A stretch of 64,000 nt of DNA from Acinetobacter halotolerans (GCF_004208515.1 NZ_SGIM01000008.1:100916-164915), one strand, 5' to 3'; shown: positions 37,318-48,141, counted from the stretch's first letter. Notes: generated by a model not told the origin, from the letters alone. Made by a program: numbers and translations.

Positions 37318-37701
37318 TTATTCAGCTTCTTGAGTGACGTGTTGTGCTTCTTCACGTTGAGCTTTACGCGCACGTTTTTCTTCAGCACTTTTCGCAAGTA
37401 AAGATTCTTCAGTAATTGCGTGTTCACGACGAATAATGATGTTACGAATAATTGCATCGTTATAACGGAACAATTCTTCTAATTCATCAAGAGTCGTTTG
37501 ACCACATTCAACATTCATAAGAATGTAGTGCGCTTTATGAATCTTGTTAATCGGGTAAGCCAATTGACGGCGGCCCCAATCTTCTAAACGGTGAATTTGA
37601 CCTTCAGCTTCTTTGATCTGAGAGATATAGCGTTCTACCATACCTACAACTTGATCGCTTTGATCTGGGTGTACTAAAAGTACGATTTCGTAATGACGCA
37701 T
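37318..37701 (-). CDS. rpsF: 30S ribosomal protein S6
   Basis: 127 residues with [18 protein letters not shown], the [13 protein letters not shown] motif and the NVECG strand. The C-terminal tail (about 100-127) is acidic and Glu/Ala-rich, as is usual. It is first in the S6-S18-L9 operon, with a good promoter about 95 nt upstream and a leader of two hairpins. Confidence 0.98.
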   Translation of the reverse strand: MRHYEIVLLVHPDQSDQVVGMVERYISQIKEAEGQIHRLEDWGRRQLAYPINKIHKAHYILMNVECGQTTLDELEELFRYNDAIIRNIIIRREHAITEESLLAKSAEEKRARKAQREEAQHVTQEAE

Positions 37702-37795
37702 TGTCAGCTCCTTACGGTTTAAACAGCCCCTAACAACAATGTTAGAAGCAAGGAGTCATAACTTAAAAAGTTATGTCGCAAATTGCGAAGCTGCG
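37702..37795 (-). promoter_or_regulatory. rpsF leader with two hairpins, candidate S6:S18 autoregulatory element
   Basis: Read on the minus strand, CATAACTT/AAGTTATG forms one stem and CTAACA/TGTTAG the next. ACCGTAAGGAG with the ribosome site follows just before the start. S6:S18-binding leaders with an unpaired CCG are known upstream of rpsF in many bacteria. That this one is such an element is an inference. Confidence 0.4.
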
Positions 37796-37824
37796 ATTTT
37801 AGACAGGTTTAGTTGAAATCGCAA
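37796..37824 (-). promoter_or_regulatory. Promoter of the rpsF-rpsR-rplI operon
   Basis: On the minus strand TTGCGA (complement of 37819-37824) and TAAAAT (complement of 37796-37801), 17-bp spacing. Confidence 0.65.
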
Positions 37825-37874
37825 GCGATATTCGCCGTTTGGCGTGAAGTAAGGCCGTAAAGCTTCGATATGGG

Positions 37875-37906
37875 AATAAAAAGATAGAGTTGACCTCTAT
37901 CTTTTT
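37875..37906 (-). terminator. Rho-independent terminator of the cyo operon
   Basis: 12-bp stem AAAAAGATAGAG with CTCTATCTTTTT, 5-nt loop, overlapping the cyoE stop codon. On the minus strand it ends in a T-run. Confidence 0.85.
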
Positions 37907-38783
37907 AAAAAATTGGGAGGAAAGGTGCAGGGCTATTGAATGTAAAACTAAAGCTCAAACTAATCACAGTAATTAAAATCACTGAAAATAAGAAAAATCG
38001 TTTTGCCCAAAGCTGATCGTTCTCAGCTTTAAACCCTAAAATACCAATGTAGAACCAGTACGCGCAAAGTGCATTACAGATCACCAGAAAAATAACATCG
38101 GTGTATCCATAGACATACAGCGCATTCATCGCCAGTGTAAATAAAACCACATAAATAAGTGATTCTATTTTTGTTCGGAGAATAGAACGGGCTACAGGTA
38201 AAATAGGAACTCCTGCGTTTTTGTAATCGTCAAAGCGATAGATTGCGATTGCCCATGAGTGTGGCATTTGCCATAAGGCGTATGCGACAAAAATCAAAAG
38301 AGCAGCCATATCGAATTGATGACTAACAGCCGTATAACCAATAACAGGAGGACTCGCTCCAGAAATACTACCAATGACGGTTTGATGGATTGTGGTGCGT
38401 TTCGTCCACAAACTATAAAAACCGACATAGACCACAAAACCAAGAACTGCGAATAAAAATGCATAAGCATTGACATAGAACCAGAGAATGCTAAAGCCAA
38501 TCACACCAAGTACCAAGGCATAAAGTAATGCTATGGGGGAGGAGATGGTTTTTTTAACAAGTGCACGGTTCATGGTGCGTTGCATTTTTTGGTCGATGTC
38601 TTGATCAATTACATTATTAACTACACAACCTGATGCAACGACGAATGTTGTTCCAATTAAGGTCAATAATAATAACAAGAGGTCTATAGCGCCTTGGGCG
38701 GCTAGAAAAAAGCCGCCCAAGGTGGTAATGAAATTACCGAAGAGAATTCCTGGCTTAGTCAGGAATAGGTATTTTTTCAACAT
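37905..38783 (-). CDS. cyoE: Protoheme IX farnesyltransferase (heme O synthase)
   Basis: Converts heme B to heme O by adding a farnesyl group, supplying the binuclear-centre heme of cytochrome bo3. 292 residues with about seven to nine transmembrane helices. The UbiA-family Asp-rich motifs are visible: NNVIDQDIDQKMQRTMNR in the first half and DDYKNAGVPILP in the second. It is the last gene of cyoABCDE, starting 10 nt after cyoD. Confidence 0.97.
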   Translation of the reverse strand: MLKKYLFLTKPGILFGNFITTLGGFFLAAQGAIDLLLLLLTLIGTTFVVASGCVVNNVIDQDIDQKMQRTMNRALVKKTISSPIALLYALVLGVIGFSILWFYVNAYAFLFAVLGFVVYVGFYSLWTKRTTIHQTVIGSISGASPPVIGYTAVSHQFDMAALLIFVAYALWQMPHSWAIAIYRFDDYKNAGVPILPVARSILRTKIESLIYVVLFTLAMNALYVYGYTDVIFLVICNALCAYWFYIGILGFKAENDQLWAKRFFLFSVILITVISLSFSFTFNSPAPFLPIF

Positions 38784-38793
38784 GTCAATCAGT

Positions 38794-39123
38794 TTAGATC
38801 ATCATGTTGTAATGTAGATAATTCATAATCCACACAGAGCCGACTAAAAGTACAGCAATACATAAAATTGTGTAGATAAATGCAATAAGATTCCAACGTT
38901 GATCAGATGATGTATTCATGTGTAAGAAATACACAAGTTGTACAAGTACCTGAGCCACGGCAGTGATTGCAATCACTGTTACTAAAACACCACGACTGAA
39001 ACCACCAGCCATCACCATCCCAAAAGGGATGATGGTGAGCAGGACAGAAAGGATAAAACCAATCGTGTATTGTTTTACATTACCGTGTGATGCGCCAGCA
39101 GCATTATGATCATGACTACTCAT
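38794..39123 (-). CDS. cyoD: Cytochrome o ubiquinol oxidase subunit IV
   Basis: A small inner-membrane subunit of 109 residues with three helices, needed for stable assembly of the bo3 oxidase. I start at the ATG complementary to 39121-39123 ([10 protein letters not shown]), which overlaps the cyoC stop as TAATG; the frame continues 15 codons further upstream inside cyoC. The motif VQLVYFLHMN is typical of CyoD. Confidence 0.96.
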   Translation of the reverse strand: MSSHDHNAAGASHGNVKQYTIGFILSVLLTIIPFGMVMAGGFSRGVLVTVIAITAVAQVLVQLVYFLHMNTSSDQRWNLIAFIYTILCIAVLLVGSVWIMNYLHYNMMI

Positions 39124-39743
39124 TAGAGAACTCCCAGTAAGTAAACGACGCTGAATACACAGATCCAAACGATGTCAAGGAAGTGCCAGAACAAGCTTAA
39201 GCAAGCAAGACGACGTGTATTCGGTAGTGTCAAACCGTTCTTCTTGATTTGATACATGAGTACGATCATCCACACTAAACCAGAAGTTACGTGGATACCG
39301 TGTGTACCAACTAAAGTAAAGAACGCTGATAAGAATGCACTCTTAGTTGGGCCATAACCTTCATGAACAAGGTGATGGAATTCGTAGATTTCCATCCCAA
39401 TGAACGTTGCACCAAAAATAAAAGTAATGATTAACCATAAAAGAACTTGGTTAACATTCTTTTTATAAGATGCAAGTACTGCAAAACCAAATGTCACAGA
39501 AGAAATAAGGAGTGCAAAGGTTTCAGCTAATACGAATCCCAAAGAATCATGGAATAAGTCGTATGCACTAGGTGTACCTGGTGGAATATGACTGCTTAAT
39601 ACAGCAAATGCGATGAAGAGTGATCCGAAAAGGATCAAGTCACTCATCAAATATGTCCAGAAACCAAAGACCGTTAAGTCGGTATCATCATGTTCGTGAT
39701 GACCGTCATGTCCGTGGTTATCGTGATGAAGTACTTCAGCCAT
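39123..39743 (-). CDS. cyoC: Cytochrome o ubiquinol oxidase subunit III
   Basis: 206 residues, five predicted helices, heme-copper oxidase subunit III. The His/Asp-rich N-terminus ([15 protein letters not shown]) precedes the conserved [33 protein letters not shown] and [17 protein letters not shown] end the protein. It starts 4 nt after cyoB and shares a nucleotide with cyoD. Confidence 0.97.
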   Translation of the reverse strand: MAEVLHHDNHGHDGHHEHDDTDLTVFGFWTYLMSDLILFGSLFIAFAVLSSHIPPGTPSAYDLFHDSLGFVLAETFALLISSVTFGFAVLASYKKNVNQVLLWLIITFIFGATFIGMEIYEFHHLVHEGYGPTKSAFLSAFFTLVGTHGIHVTSGLVWMIVLMYQIKKNGLTLPNTRRLACLSLFWHFLDIVWICVFSVVYLLGVL

Positions 39744-39747
39744 ATCC

Positions 39748-41730
39748 TTAGTCCTTCTTCAAGTGTTTTTCAAGTAACGCATAGCGTTCATTCTCAATAC
39801 GTTCTACTTCAGCAGCAGGAACATAGTAATCCACATTCTTGGTGAATGAGCTTACGATGAAGCTGATAATAGCAGCGACGAATGAAACGACAGCAAGCCA
39901 CCAAATATGCCAGATGAGAGCAAAACCAAGAATGGTAATGAACATCGCAATGACGAAACCAGCAGCACGATTTGTCGGCATGTGGATATCTTCATATTTA
40001 GTATTGCGAGCGTAAGCTACACCATTTTCTTTGTCTGTCCAGAAGCGATCGATACCATCAGCAGCAGGAACATGTGCAAAGTTATAAAATGGAGCTGGAG
40101 ACGAAGTTGCCCATTCTAATGTACGGCTATCCCATGGGTCGCCAGTGTAGTCCATATTGTCTTTGCGTTGTAAGAAGCCAACGATGATTTGCATTAAGAA
40201 ACATGCAATACCGATTGCAATCAAAACAGCACCAAACAATGCAATCGCTAAGTATGGATCCCATTCAGGGTTGTCATATGTATTCAAACGACGTGTCATA
40301 CCCATGAAACCAAGGATATAAAGTGGCATGAATGCAAAATAGAAACCGATGAACCAGAACCAGAATGATGCTTTACCCCATGCTTCATTGAGTTTCCAAC
40401 CAAACATTTTCGGCCAGTAGAAAATGATGCCGGCAAACATACCAAACACCACACCACCGATAATCACGTTATGGAAGTGAGCAATCAAGAATAATGAGTT
40501 GTGTACAAGGAAGTCCGCAGGTGGAACAGCCATAAGTACGCCAGTCAAACCACCGATACCAAAAGTTACGAGGAAGCCAAGCGTCCATAACATTGGTGTC
40601 GTGAAGGTGATACGACCTTTATACATGGTGAATAACCAAGAGAAGATCTTCACACCTGTAGGAATCGCAATAACCATGGTCATGATACCGAAGAACGCAT
40701 TCACGTTCGCACCAGCACCCATGGTAAAGAAGTGGTGAAGCCATACAACAAACGCCAATACAGTAATCGCGATCGTTGCATACACCATTGACTTATAACC
40801 GAACAACGCTTTACGAGAGAAGGTTGCTACGATTTCTGAGTATAGACCAAATGCTGGTAATACTAAGATATATACTTCAGGGTGACCCCAAGTCCAAATC
40901 AAGTTCACATAAAGCATTGGACTACCGCCAAGCTCATTTGTGAAGAAGTGGAAACCGAAGTAGCGGTCAAGCGTAAGCATTGCAAGTGTACCTGTTAATA
41001 CAGGGAACGAAGCAATGATTAATACAGCCGTACAAAGGGAAGTCCAAGTGAAGATCGGCATGTCCATTAATTTCATGCCTGGTGCACGCATCTTAATGAT
41101 AGTAACAAAGAAGTTAACACCTGTTAAAAGCGTACCGAGACCAGAAACCTGAAGTGCCCAAATATAATAATCAACACCAACACCAGGTGAATACTCAATA
41201 CCCGATAGAGGAGGATAAGCCATCCAACCTGTTGCTGCGAACTCACCAAGTGCAAGAGATGCCATCATTAAACCAGCAGCACCGGCGAATAACCAGAAGC
41301 TTAAAGAGTTTAGTAATGGGAAAGCCACGTCACGTGCACCAATTTGCAGTGGAACGGCGATGTTCATCATACCTACAACAAGGCCCATTGCTACGAAGAA
41401 GATCATGATTACGCCATGCGCAGTGAAAATCTGATCGTAGTGTTCTGGGTGTAAATAACCTTCACCGCCACCTTTGGCGAGGAAAAGTTGTAAACGCATC
41501 ATGATTGCATCAGCAAAACCACGCAGAAGCATGACCACTGATACAATGATATACATGATACCAATTTTTTTATGGTCTACAGATGTGAACCATTCGTTCC
41601 ACAAGTAGCCCCATTTTTTGAAATAAGTAATACCTGCAAGAAGTGCGATACCACCTAAAACCATTAATGCAATAGTCACCAACACGATTGGATCGTGTGG
41701 AATTGCATCCAACCCTAACTTTCCAAACAT
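39748..41730 (-). CDS. cyoB: Cytochrome o ubiquinol oxidase subunit I
   Basis: The catalytic subunit: oxidises ubiquinol and reduces oxygen to water while pumping protons. 660 residues and about 15 helices. The Cu-B and heme ligands are recognisable in [15 protein letters not shown] (His-Tyr pair), HHFFTMG and [13 protein letters not shown]. The D-channel region and the N-terminal extra helix of the bo3 type ([20 protein letters not shown]) are present. Central gene of the operon, starting 3 nt after cyoA. Confidence 0.98.
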   Translation of the reverse strand: MFGKLGLDAIPHDPIVLVTIALMVLGGIALLAGITYFKKWGYLWNEWFTSVDHKKIGIMYIIVSVVMLLRGFADAIMMRLQLFLAKGGGEGYLHPEHYDQIFTAHGVIMIFFVAMGLVVGMMNIAVPLQIGARDVAFPLLNSLSFWLFAGAAGLMMASLALGEFAATGWMAYPPLSGIEYSPGVGVDYYIWALQVSGLGTLLTGVNFFVTIIKMRAPGMKLMDMPIFTWTSLCTAVLIIASFPVLTGTLAMLTLDRYFGFHFFTNELGGSPMLYVNLIWTWGHPEVYILVLPAFGLYSEIVATFSRKALFGYKSMVYATIAITVLAFVVWLHHFFTMGAGANVNAFFGIMTMVIAIPTGVKIFSWLFTMYKGRITFTTPMLWTLGFLVTFGIGGLTGVLMAVPPADFLVHNSLFLIAHFHNVIIGGVVFGMFAGIIFYWPKMFGWKLNEAWGKASFWFWFIGFYFAFMPLYILGFMGMTRRLNTYDNPEWDPYLAIALFGAVLIAIGIACFLMQIIVGFLQRKDNMDYTGDPWDSRTLEWATSSPAPFYNFAHVPAADGIDRFWTDKENGVAYARNTKYEDIHMPTNRAAGFVIAMFITILGFALIWHIWWLAVVSFVAAIISFIVSSFTKNVDYYVPAAEVERIENERYALLEKHLKKD

Positions 41731-41733
41731 GTC

Positions 41734-42777
41734 TTATTCCTCTGTAGAAGCTGTCGCATGTTCAACATCAGTGGTGTGGTCAGCAGAAGAAGCTGAGTGA
41801 TCTGCACCATGATAGTTGCTCATGTATTGATTGATTACAGATTCGAACAATTTAGGCTCAACCGAAGAGTAATAAGTCACTGGATGTGGGGCAGTAGGAT
41901 ATGATTTCATTTCCTCAGCCGCTTGTTTCTCTTCTGGTGTTTTTGCTTTGGCGATTAGAACTTCGATCTGATGTTTAGAACGGTTACCATCACGTAAAGT
42001 TGCTAATTCAGCTTGGTCAAGTGTACCTTTTTGAATTGCTTCTGGATTGATACTTGTACCATTACCAGCTTTTACCGCTTCAACCCACTGTGCAAATTCT
42101 GCGTCAGTAACACCATGCGCCATGAAACGCATTTGTGAAAAGCCATAACCAGAATAGTTCGCAGAAATACCACGGAAGATACCTGGCTCATCTGCTAATA
42201 AGTGAAGATGAGTTTGCATACCTGCCATCGCATAAATTTGACCGCCTAACTGTGGAATGAAGAATGAGTTCATTGTGAAGTTAGAGGTGATTTTAAAGCT
42301 GAGTGGCGTTTTTACTGGGAAGCGTATTTCATTTACCGTACCAATATTTTGCTCAGGATAGATAAATACCCATTTGAACTGTTCAGCAATTGCTTGAATC
42401 GTTAATGGTGCTTTATCTGATTCTAATGGACGGTAAGGGTCATACTTGTGGGAACCCCACCAAGTTAACCAAGCTAAAATACCAATAATAATGACTGGAA
42501 CACCCCAAACAACGATCTCAATTGTCGTAGAGTGTGCCCAAGTAGGTTTATAGTCTGCATCTTTATTTGACGCGCGATATTTCCAACCAAACCATAATGC
42601 CATAATGATTGATGGGATGACCACCAATAGCATTAGATAGATCGCAGTCATCATCAGGCTACCTTGACCCTGACCAACTGGACCTTTACTGTTTAGAAGT
42701 ACCATATCACCACCACACCCAGTTAAGAGTGCAGCAAGCGTTGATAAAGACAATACAGCTAAAATCGTTTGTCTCAT
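41734..42777 (-). CDS. cyoA: Cytochrome o ubiquinol oxidase subunit II
   Basis: 347 residues. A lipoprotein signal (LAALLTGCGGD, Cys near 21) and two transmembrane helices anchor a periplasmic cupredoxin-like domain. The Cu-A cysteines of cytochrome c oxidases are missing, as expected for a quinol oxidase, while QFKWVFIYPEQNIGTVNEI and NSFFIPQLGGQIYAMAGM are typical. The C-terminus is His/Ser/Glu-rich. First gene of cyoABCDE; GAGG precedes the ATG. A long hairpin lies 58-113 nt upstream. Confidence 0.97.
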   Translation of the reverse strand: MRQTILAVLSLSTLAALLTGCGGDMVLLNSKGPVGQGQGSLMMTAIYLMLLVVIPSIIMALWFGWKYRASNKDADYKPTWAHSTTIEIVVWGVPVIIIGILAWLTWWGSHKYDPYRPLESDKAPLTIQAIAEQFKWVFIYPEQNIGTVNEIRFPVKTPLSFKITSNFTMNSFFIPQLGGQIYAMAGMQTHLHLLADEPGIFRGISANYSGYGFSQMRFMAHGVTDAEFAQWVEAVKAGNGTSINPEAIQKGTLDQAELATLRDGNRSKHQIEVLIAKAKTPEEKQAAEEMKSYPTAPHPVTYYSSVEPKLFESVINQYMSNYHGADHSASSADHTTDVEHATASTEE

Positions 42778-42834
42778 TTTACAACCTCGGTGAAGAGTCC
42801 CATTCCCTAATTAAATTATGGGATAGCGAATAAA

Positions 42835-42890
42835 GTGTCGCATGTTTGCTAAGAATTTCTTTTAATAAATGCTTAACAAACATGCGACAC
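42835..42890 (-). repeat. Long inverted repeat in the cyo operon leader
   Basis: 14-bp perfect arm GTGTCGCATGTTTG with CAAACATGCGACAC, extended by four more pairs after one mismatch; loop of 18 nt. On the minus strand it ends 58 nt before cyoA. It is followed by TTTATTC rather than a clean T-run. Confidence 0.7.
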
Positions 42891-43033
42891 CGCTACGTTG
42901 TTGGGCATTATGCCTCATATTGAAAAACTAAGCTACTGATAAAGTGGTGTGAAATGCTTGTTTTAAAACCCGATTTATTTTGTAGGGATTGTTATTTGGC
43001 GGTATGCTTTTTCTATAAATATCAGCTTAATAT

Positions 43034-43064
43034 AAAGAAAAGAGGATTTAATCCTCTTTTCTTT
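43034..43064 (-). terminator. Terminator-like hairpin after the RDD gene
   Basis: Near-perfect palindrome, stem AAAGAAAAGAGGATT with the complementary AATCCTCTTTTCTTT, centred at 43049, 12 nt beyond the RDD stop. Confidence 0.8.
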
Positions 43065-43076
43065 ATTGATTTGTAA

Positions 43077-43853
43077 TTATTGCTTAATCACTTTGGTTTT
43101 AGCGAATTTATCATGTAGAGTTTGGCGGTTTTTGCCAAGTGCAAATGCATAATCAATAATGGTGATAATAGGAATTAACAGGAAGTTTAAAATAATAAAT
43201 AAAACGCTACGCAGCCAAAAAGAGCGAATTAAACTCACTTGATTATTGTTTTCAACATCAACAATTTTAATTCGAGTGAGTTTTTTGCCGATACTCTGAC
43301 CTGATTTGGCAATAAAATAAGCTTGAATCATAAGCATGACCACGAGATAGATCATGATGCTCTGCCATGCTTCAACTGGAATAAGTTGAAATAATTGTTG
43401 TTGCAGTTCAGCGGCTTTGGAAGACGCGAATTCAGTTGCCTGCATTTGTGTCTGCAACTCAACCAGCTGTTGCTGTTGTTCATCATTGAAATAAAATGAT
43501 GGAATCGCCAAGGCAGGTAACCACAACATGAGATCAACCACTTTGGCTAAGGCACGAGAACCAATCGATGCCAGTTCAACATTGCTTTCTTGAACCGCGA
43601 TCTTAGACTGATAGGATTGAGTAGGAGATACTGTTTCGGTTTGAATCGGCGCTGGAAATGGAGTCGATGTATGACCAATTGGTTCATACACAAGTTTTCC
43701 TTGGGTTAATTCACCGAGCGTTTTCCATTCTGCCATCCCTTCATGCCATGCAAGATCAGTAAGAAGAACTTGTTGACTAGCAAGCATTTGGTTAATTTGT
43801 TCTAAGGTATATGGACCAGCTTGCTGATTATTACGAGCCAAGTAAATTTGCAT
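43077..43853 (-). CDS. RDD-family membrane protein with N-terminal GYF-like domain
   Basis: 258 residues from the ATG complementary to 43851-43853. Residues 1-60 (YLARNNQQAGPYTLEQINQM, then LAWHEGMAEWKTLGEL) form a GYF_2-like domain common at protein-interaction sites. An RDD domain (about 105-255) follows: LASIGSRALAKVVDLML, a KSGQSIGKKLTRIKIV loop and three hydrophobic helices. RDD proteins are membrane proteins of largely unknown role, some linked to ion transport. The ribosome site is weak. It lies between the cyo and ppsA genes. Confidence 0.88.
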   Translation of the reverse strand: MQIYLARNNQQAGPYTLEQINQMLASQQVLLTDLAWHEGMAEWKTLGELTQGKLVYEPIGHTSTPFPAPIQTETVSPTQSYQSKIAVQESNVELASIGSRALAKVVDLMLWLPALAIPSFYFNDEQQQQLVELQTQMQATEFASSKAAELQQQLFQLIPVEAWQSIMIYLVVMLMIQAYFIAKSGQSIGKKLTRIKIVDVENNNQVSLIRSFWLRSVLFIILNFLLIPIITIIDYAFALGKNRQTLHDKFAKTKVIKQ

Positions 43854-43883
43854 ATGTTCTAAATCTCTATCACAAATGATGAA

Positions 43884-43912
43884 AAAAGACCCCACCAGTG
43901 GGGTCTTTTACA
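43884..43912 (-). terminator. Rho-independent terminator of ppsA
   Basis: Stem AAAAGACCCC with GGGGTCTTTT, short loop; on the minus strand a T-run follows. It lies 8-36 nt past the ppsA stop and just upstream of the RDD start. Confidence 0.85.
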
Positions 43913-43919
43913 ATAGTGG

Positions 43920-46298
43920 TTAAGCTTGCTTGATTTTTTCTTCAGCCAAGAAGAACCAAGTATCAAGAACTGAATCAGGATTAAGTGAAACAGATTCAAT
44001 ACCTTGTTCCATGAGCCATTTTGCAAGATCAGGGTGATCAGAAGGACCTTGACCACAAATACCCACATATTTTCCTGCTTTACGGCAAGCATGAATCGCC
44101 ATAGAAAGTAAGGCTTTCACTGCTGGATCACGTTCATCAAATAAATGAGACACGATGCCAGAGTCACGGTCTAAACCGAGTGTTAATTGGGTTAAGTCGT
44201 TTGAACCGATCGAGAAACCATCGAAGTGCTCAAGGAATTGTTCAGCCAATAAAGCATTGGTTGGTAATTCACACATCATAATGACTTTCAAGCCATTTTC
44301 GCCACGTTTCAAACCATTTTGCGCAAGTAATTCGATGACACGTTTAGCTTCGGAAACAGTACGAACGAATGGAATCATGATTTGAACGTTGGTTAAACCC
44401 ATTTCATCACGTACTTTTTTCAAAGCACGGCATTCAAGCTCAAAACAATCACGGAAGTTGTCAGAAACATAACGACTCGCACCACGGAAGCCCAACATTG
44501 GGTTTTCTTCTTCTGGTTCGTATAACTTACCGCCGATTAAGTTTGCATATTCATTTGACTTGAAGTCAGACATACGAACGATGACAGGTTTCCCAGCAAA
44601 TGCAGCAGCAAGTGTTGAAATACCTTCAACTAACTTCTCGACATAAAACTCGATTGGCGAGGTATAACCTGCAGTACGAGTTAGAACAGCAGCACGTGTT
44701 TCACGTGGTAAGCTTTCAATATTGAGTAAAGCTTTTGGATGCACGCCGATCATACGGTTGATGATGAACTCAAGACGAGCAAGCCCAATTCCTTCATTTG
44801 GAATTTGAGCGAAGTCAAATGCTCGGTCAGGGTTACCTACGTTCATCATGATTTTGAACGGAAGTTGAGGCATCGAGTGAATCGAGTTGCGTTGAACCTC
44901 AAAGTCTAACGCGCCTTCATAGATAAAGCCTGTATCACCTTCAGCACAAGAAACAGTCACTTCTTGACCATCAGTCAGGACTTCTGTTGCATTACCACAC
45001 CCTACGATTGCAGGAACACCGAGTTCACGAGCAATAATTGCAGCGTGACAAGTACGGCCACCACGATTGGTTACAATCGCAGCCGCACGTTTCATGACGG
45101 GCTCCCAATCAGGGTCGGTCATGTCAGAGACAAGAACATCACCGTCTTGAACCTTGTCCATTTCTTTAATCGAGGTAACAACACGAACTTTACCAGAACC
45201 AATACGCTGACCGATTGAACGACCTTCACAAATTACTGTGCCGCGTTGTTTGAGTAGGTAGCGTTCCATTGTGCCGACATTTTGACGGCTTTTTACTGTT
45301 TCTGGACGTGCTTGAACGATATAGATTTGACCATCATCACCGTCTTTAGCCCATTCGATGTCCATTGGAGAACCATAATGTTCTTCAATGATTAGCGCTT
45401 GTTTGGCTAATTCGTGTAATTCGTGATCATTTAATGCAAATTGTTGACGTTCTGGTTTCTCAACATCAACTACCATTACAGATTTACCCGTAGAACCCTC
45501 TTCTCCATAAATCATTTTTTGGTGTTTAGAACCGAGGTTGCGGCGTAAAACAGAGTGTTTGCCGTTGCTTAATAGTGGTTTAGATAAGTAGAATTCGTCA
45601 GGGTTAACTGCGCCTTGCACGACCATTTCACCCAAACCATATGACGCGGTAATAAACACGACATCACGGAAACCTGATTCTGTGTCTAGGGTAAACATAA
45701 CACCAGCAGCACCAGTTTCTGAGCGAACCATACGCTGTACGCCAGCAGAAAGGGCAACAACACTATGCTCAAAACCTTGGTGTACACGATAAGCGATTGC
45801 GCGGTCATTATACAGGGAAGCAAAAACTTCTTTAATCGCAATAAGAACGTTATCAATACCGCGAATGTTTAAGAAAGTTTCTTGTTGTCCTGCAAATGAA
45901 GCGTCTGGGAGGTCTTCAGCAGTAGCGGATGAACGTACAGCAACAGCGATGTCTGGATTACCGTTTGAAAGTGCTGCAAAAGCATCACGAATTTCTTGTT
46001 CTAATGTGGCAGTAAGCGGAGTCTCAACAATCCATTTACGGATTTTCGCACCAGTTTCAACAAGTGCATTTACATCGTCAACATTCAGTTGAGCCAATTC
46101 AGCCTGAATTCGAGCGTTTAAACCGCTTTGATCTAAGAACTCACGATAGGCAGCTGCAGTCGTTGCAAAACCACCAGGTACTGATACACCAGCATTGGAT
46201 AAATGGCTGATCATTTCGCCTAGAGATGAGTTTTTCCCACCTACGAGTTCGACATCGTGTTTCCCTAGTTTTTCCAGACCGATTACGCGCGCTTCCAA
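43920..46298 (-). CDS. ppsA: Phosphoenolpyruvate synthase
   Basis: Makes PEP from pyruvate and ATP (giving AMP and phosphate), the entry to gluconeogenesis from C3 acids, important in a genus that grows on organic acids. 792 residues: N-terminal ATP-binding domain ([32 protein letters not shown]), the phosphohistidine swivelling domain ([18 protein letters not shown]) and the C-terminal PEP-utilising barrel ([15 protein letters not shown]). The start is a TTG (complement of 46296-46298) with GGAG upstream, chosen because it yields the usual [13 protein letters not shown]-terminus. It is divergent from ppsR. Confidence 0.96.
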   Translation of the reverse strand: MEARVIGLEKLGKHDVELVGGKNSSLGEMISHLSNAGVSVPGGFATTAAAYREFLDQSGLNARIQAELAQLNVDDVNALVETGAKIRKWIVETPLTATLEQEIRDAFAALSNGNPDIAVAVRSSATAEDLPDASFAGQQETFLNIRGIDNVLIAIKEVFASLYNDRAIAYRVHQGFEHSVVALSAGVQRMVRSETGAAGVMFTLDTESGFRDVVFITASYGLGEMVVQGAVNPDEFYLSKPLLSNGKHSVLRRNLGSKHQKMIYGEEGSTGKSVMVVDVEKPERQQFALNDHELHELAKQALIIEEHYGSPMDIEWAKDGDDGQIYIVQARPETVKSRQNVGTMERYLLKQRGTVICEGRSIGQRIGSGKVRVVTSIKEMDKVQDGDVLVSDMTDPDWEPVMKRAAAIVTNRGGRTCHAAIIARELGVPAIVGCGNATEVLTDGQEVTVSCAEGDTGFIYEGALDFEVQRNSIHSMPQLPFKIMMNVGNPDRAFDFAQIPNEGIGLARLEFIINRMIGVHPKALLNIESLPRETRAAVLTRTAGYTSPIEFYVEKLVEGISTLAAAFAGKPVIVRMSDFKSNEYANLIGGKLYEPEEENPMLGFRGASRYVSDNFRDCFELECRALKKVRDEMGLTNVQIMIPFVRTVSEAKRVIELLAQNGLKRGENGLKVIMMCELPTNALLAEQFLEHFDGFSIGSNDLTQLTLGLDRDSGIVSHLFDERDPAVKALLSMAIHACRKAGKYVGICGQGPSDHPDLAKWLMEQGIESVSLNPDSVLDTWFFLAEEKIKQA

Positions 46299-46456
46299 AG
46301 TATTTACTCCACTTTTTTTGCAGTATGAATGACCATCATTGGTATGAAATTATACGAAAGTGCTTAGAATTAGTATTTTACTAAGCGACAGTCATGTTAG
46401 ATGAGTTTACTATAAAGATTATAGAGCACTAAGACAAATGTTTAAGGAGAATTTTG

Positions 46457-47293
46457 ATGCCCGAAAGTAAACAAATTAAACGGAGCGTATTTTTTATTTC
46501 AGATGGGACCGCAATCACCGCAGAAACCCTTGGGCATTCACTACTTGCGCAATTTCCAAACGTAGATTTTGACATTCATATTATGCCTTATATCACCACT
46601 GAAGAAGCGGCAATGAATGTGGTTGTAGAAATCAATGCATGTCAAAAACGTGATGGTTCTTTACCGTTGGTTTTTGATACTTTGGTTGATCCAAATGCCC
46701 GTGAAATTATCAATACTGCCAAAGCCGTAAATTTGGATGTATTTGAAGGCTTAATTAGTAAACTTGAACAAGAAATAGGTATTCCACCTACGACATTGGT
46801 TGGTCAAACGCATGCAGTAACAGACTCTGAGTCGTACAAGGCACGTATTGATGCGGTGCATTTTGCGCTGGATAATGATGATGGTGCGCGAACACGCCAT
46901 TATGATAAAGCGGATTTGATTTTAGTAGGTGTTTCACGTTCTGGGAAAACCCCAACTTCGATTTACCTGTCACTACAATTTGGGATTCGGGTTGCAAATT
47001 ATCCCTTAACTGAAGAAGATCTGGACGATAACCGTCTACCAACAGTATTGAAAGCACATAAAAATAAGCTATTTGGTTTAATGATCGATGCTGAACGTCT
47101 AGTTGCGATTCGGAGTGAGCGAAAAGCAAATAGTCGTTATGCAAGCTTTAGTCAATGTCAGATGGAATTACGTGCAATCGAGGGTATTTATATTTCAGAA
47201 GGGATTAAATACTTAAATGTCACTGAAATGTCGATTGAGGAAATTTCAACTCGTATCTTACAGTCGACAGGCCTAAAACGTCGTATTGGTTAA
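46457..47293 (+). CDS. ppsR: PEP synthase regulatory protein (bifunctional kinase/phosphorylase)
   Basis: PpsR switches PpsA off by ADP-dependent phosphorylation and on by phosphate-dependent dephosphorylation. 278 residues with the P-loop-like GVSRSGKTPTSIYLS and the family's N-terminal FFISDGTAITAETLGHSLL. I start at the ATG 46457 with AAGGAG upstream; a TTG directly precedes it. The divergent ppsA-ppsR arrangement, with a 158-nt shared promoter region, is the usual one for this pair. Confidence 0.96.
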   Translation: MPESKQIKRSVFFISDGTAITAETLGHSLLAQFPNVDFDIHIMPYITTEEAAMNVVVEINACQKRDGSLPLVFDTLVDPNAREIINTAKAVNLDVFEGLISKLEQEIGIPPTTLVGQTHAVTDSESYKARIDAVHFALDNDDGARTRHYDKADLILVGVSRSGKTPTSIYLSLQFGIRVANYPLTEEDLDDNRLPTVLKAHKNKLFGLMIDAERLVAIRSERKANSRYASFSQCQMELRAIEGIYISEGIKYLNVTEMSIEEISTRILQSTGLKRRIG

Positions 47294-47378
47294 ATCTTAT
47301 GTTTGATTGAAGGATGTAGACGACTGTTTTACATTCTTTAATTTAAACTTGATGATTTAAATATCTTGGAAAATTAGA

Positions 47379-48098
47379 ATGAAAAATATTGTTCTGTTAT
47401 TACCACTTATTTTTATTTCCCAGACTTATGCAGAGTCTTTGGTACAGTTTGAAAAAAATCTGGCAAAAAAATACGGACAAAAAAACTTTTATGAAGTGAA
47501 TCAAGAGATTGAGTCTGAAGTCGTAAATAAATTAGCGCATGATTCAGCTAGTTTTAATTATGCTTTTTCAAGTGTCCAAGAACAATATAATTTGCGCATC
47601 CATTTTTCACCTGATAAGACTTTAAAGTTTTATACCTTTGATATAGGCGGCGGTGGAACCATGGGAGAATATTCCTCCTATGTACAAGCCCAAAAAGCTG
47701 GAAAAACGATATTAACCCCTATTAAGACGGGGTTTATATTAGATGTAAAACAGACTCAGTTTGTAAACAAACAGCCAATTTATTTGGTAAAAAGTTACTA
47801 TAAGGGAAGTAGTTGTATAGGTGCTTACGCTATAAATGCGTTTAAACTGACTCAAGCAGGCAAGTTGCAAGCAGCGAAAGCTTTCCAAACGAAAAGTGCG
47901 CAATTAGATCATATCAAAGTTGATTTTGACTGTAAAAATCATGAAGTGGGGCATAGTACACCTGATTATATCCGTAGCAGTGAAAATATGAATACCGTTG
48001 ATATCATATTGTTAGATAAAGATTATAAGCCACAAGGCAAATATTTACGTTACGCTAAAACCAATACTGTTTATAAGTATCTTGGAACGGTGAAGTAG
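47379..48098 (+). CDS. Secreted protein of unknown function
   Basis: 239 residues with a signal peptide (hydrophobic to residue 16, cleavage after TYA-E). The mature part is mixed alpha/beta. A conserved-looking stretch is FDIGGGGTMGEYSSYVQA, and two cysteines (SSCIGA, FDCKNH) could pair. I see no catalytic motif. TTGGA lies upstream of the ATG at 47379. It stands between ppsR and the convergent luciferase-like gene. Probably periplasmic, role unknown. Confidence 0.7.
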   Translation: MKNIVLLLPLIFISQTYAESLVQFEKNLAKKYGQKNFYEVNQEIESEVVNKLAHDSASFNYAFSSVQEQYNLRIHFSPDKTLKFYTFDIGGGGTMGEYSSYVQAQKAGKTILTPIKTGFILDVKQTQFVNKQPIYLVKSYYKGSSCIGAYAINAFKLTQAGKLQAAKAFQTKSAQLDHIKVDFDCKNHEVGHSTPDYIRSSENMNTVDIILLDKDYKPQGKYLRYAKTNTVYKYLGTVK

Positions 48099-48141
48099 GT
48101 ATCATTATTATCAATAATACTTACTTCACTCGGTTAAGAAC

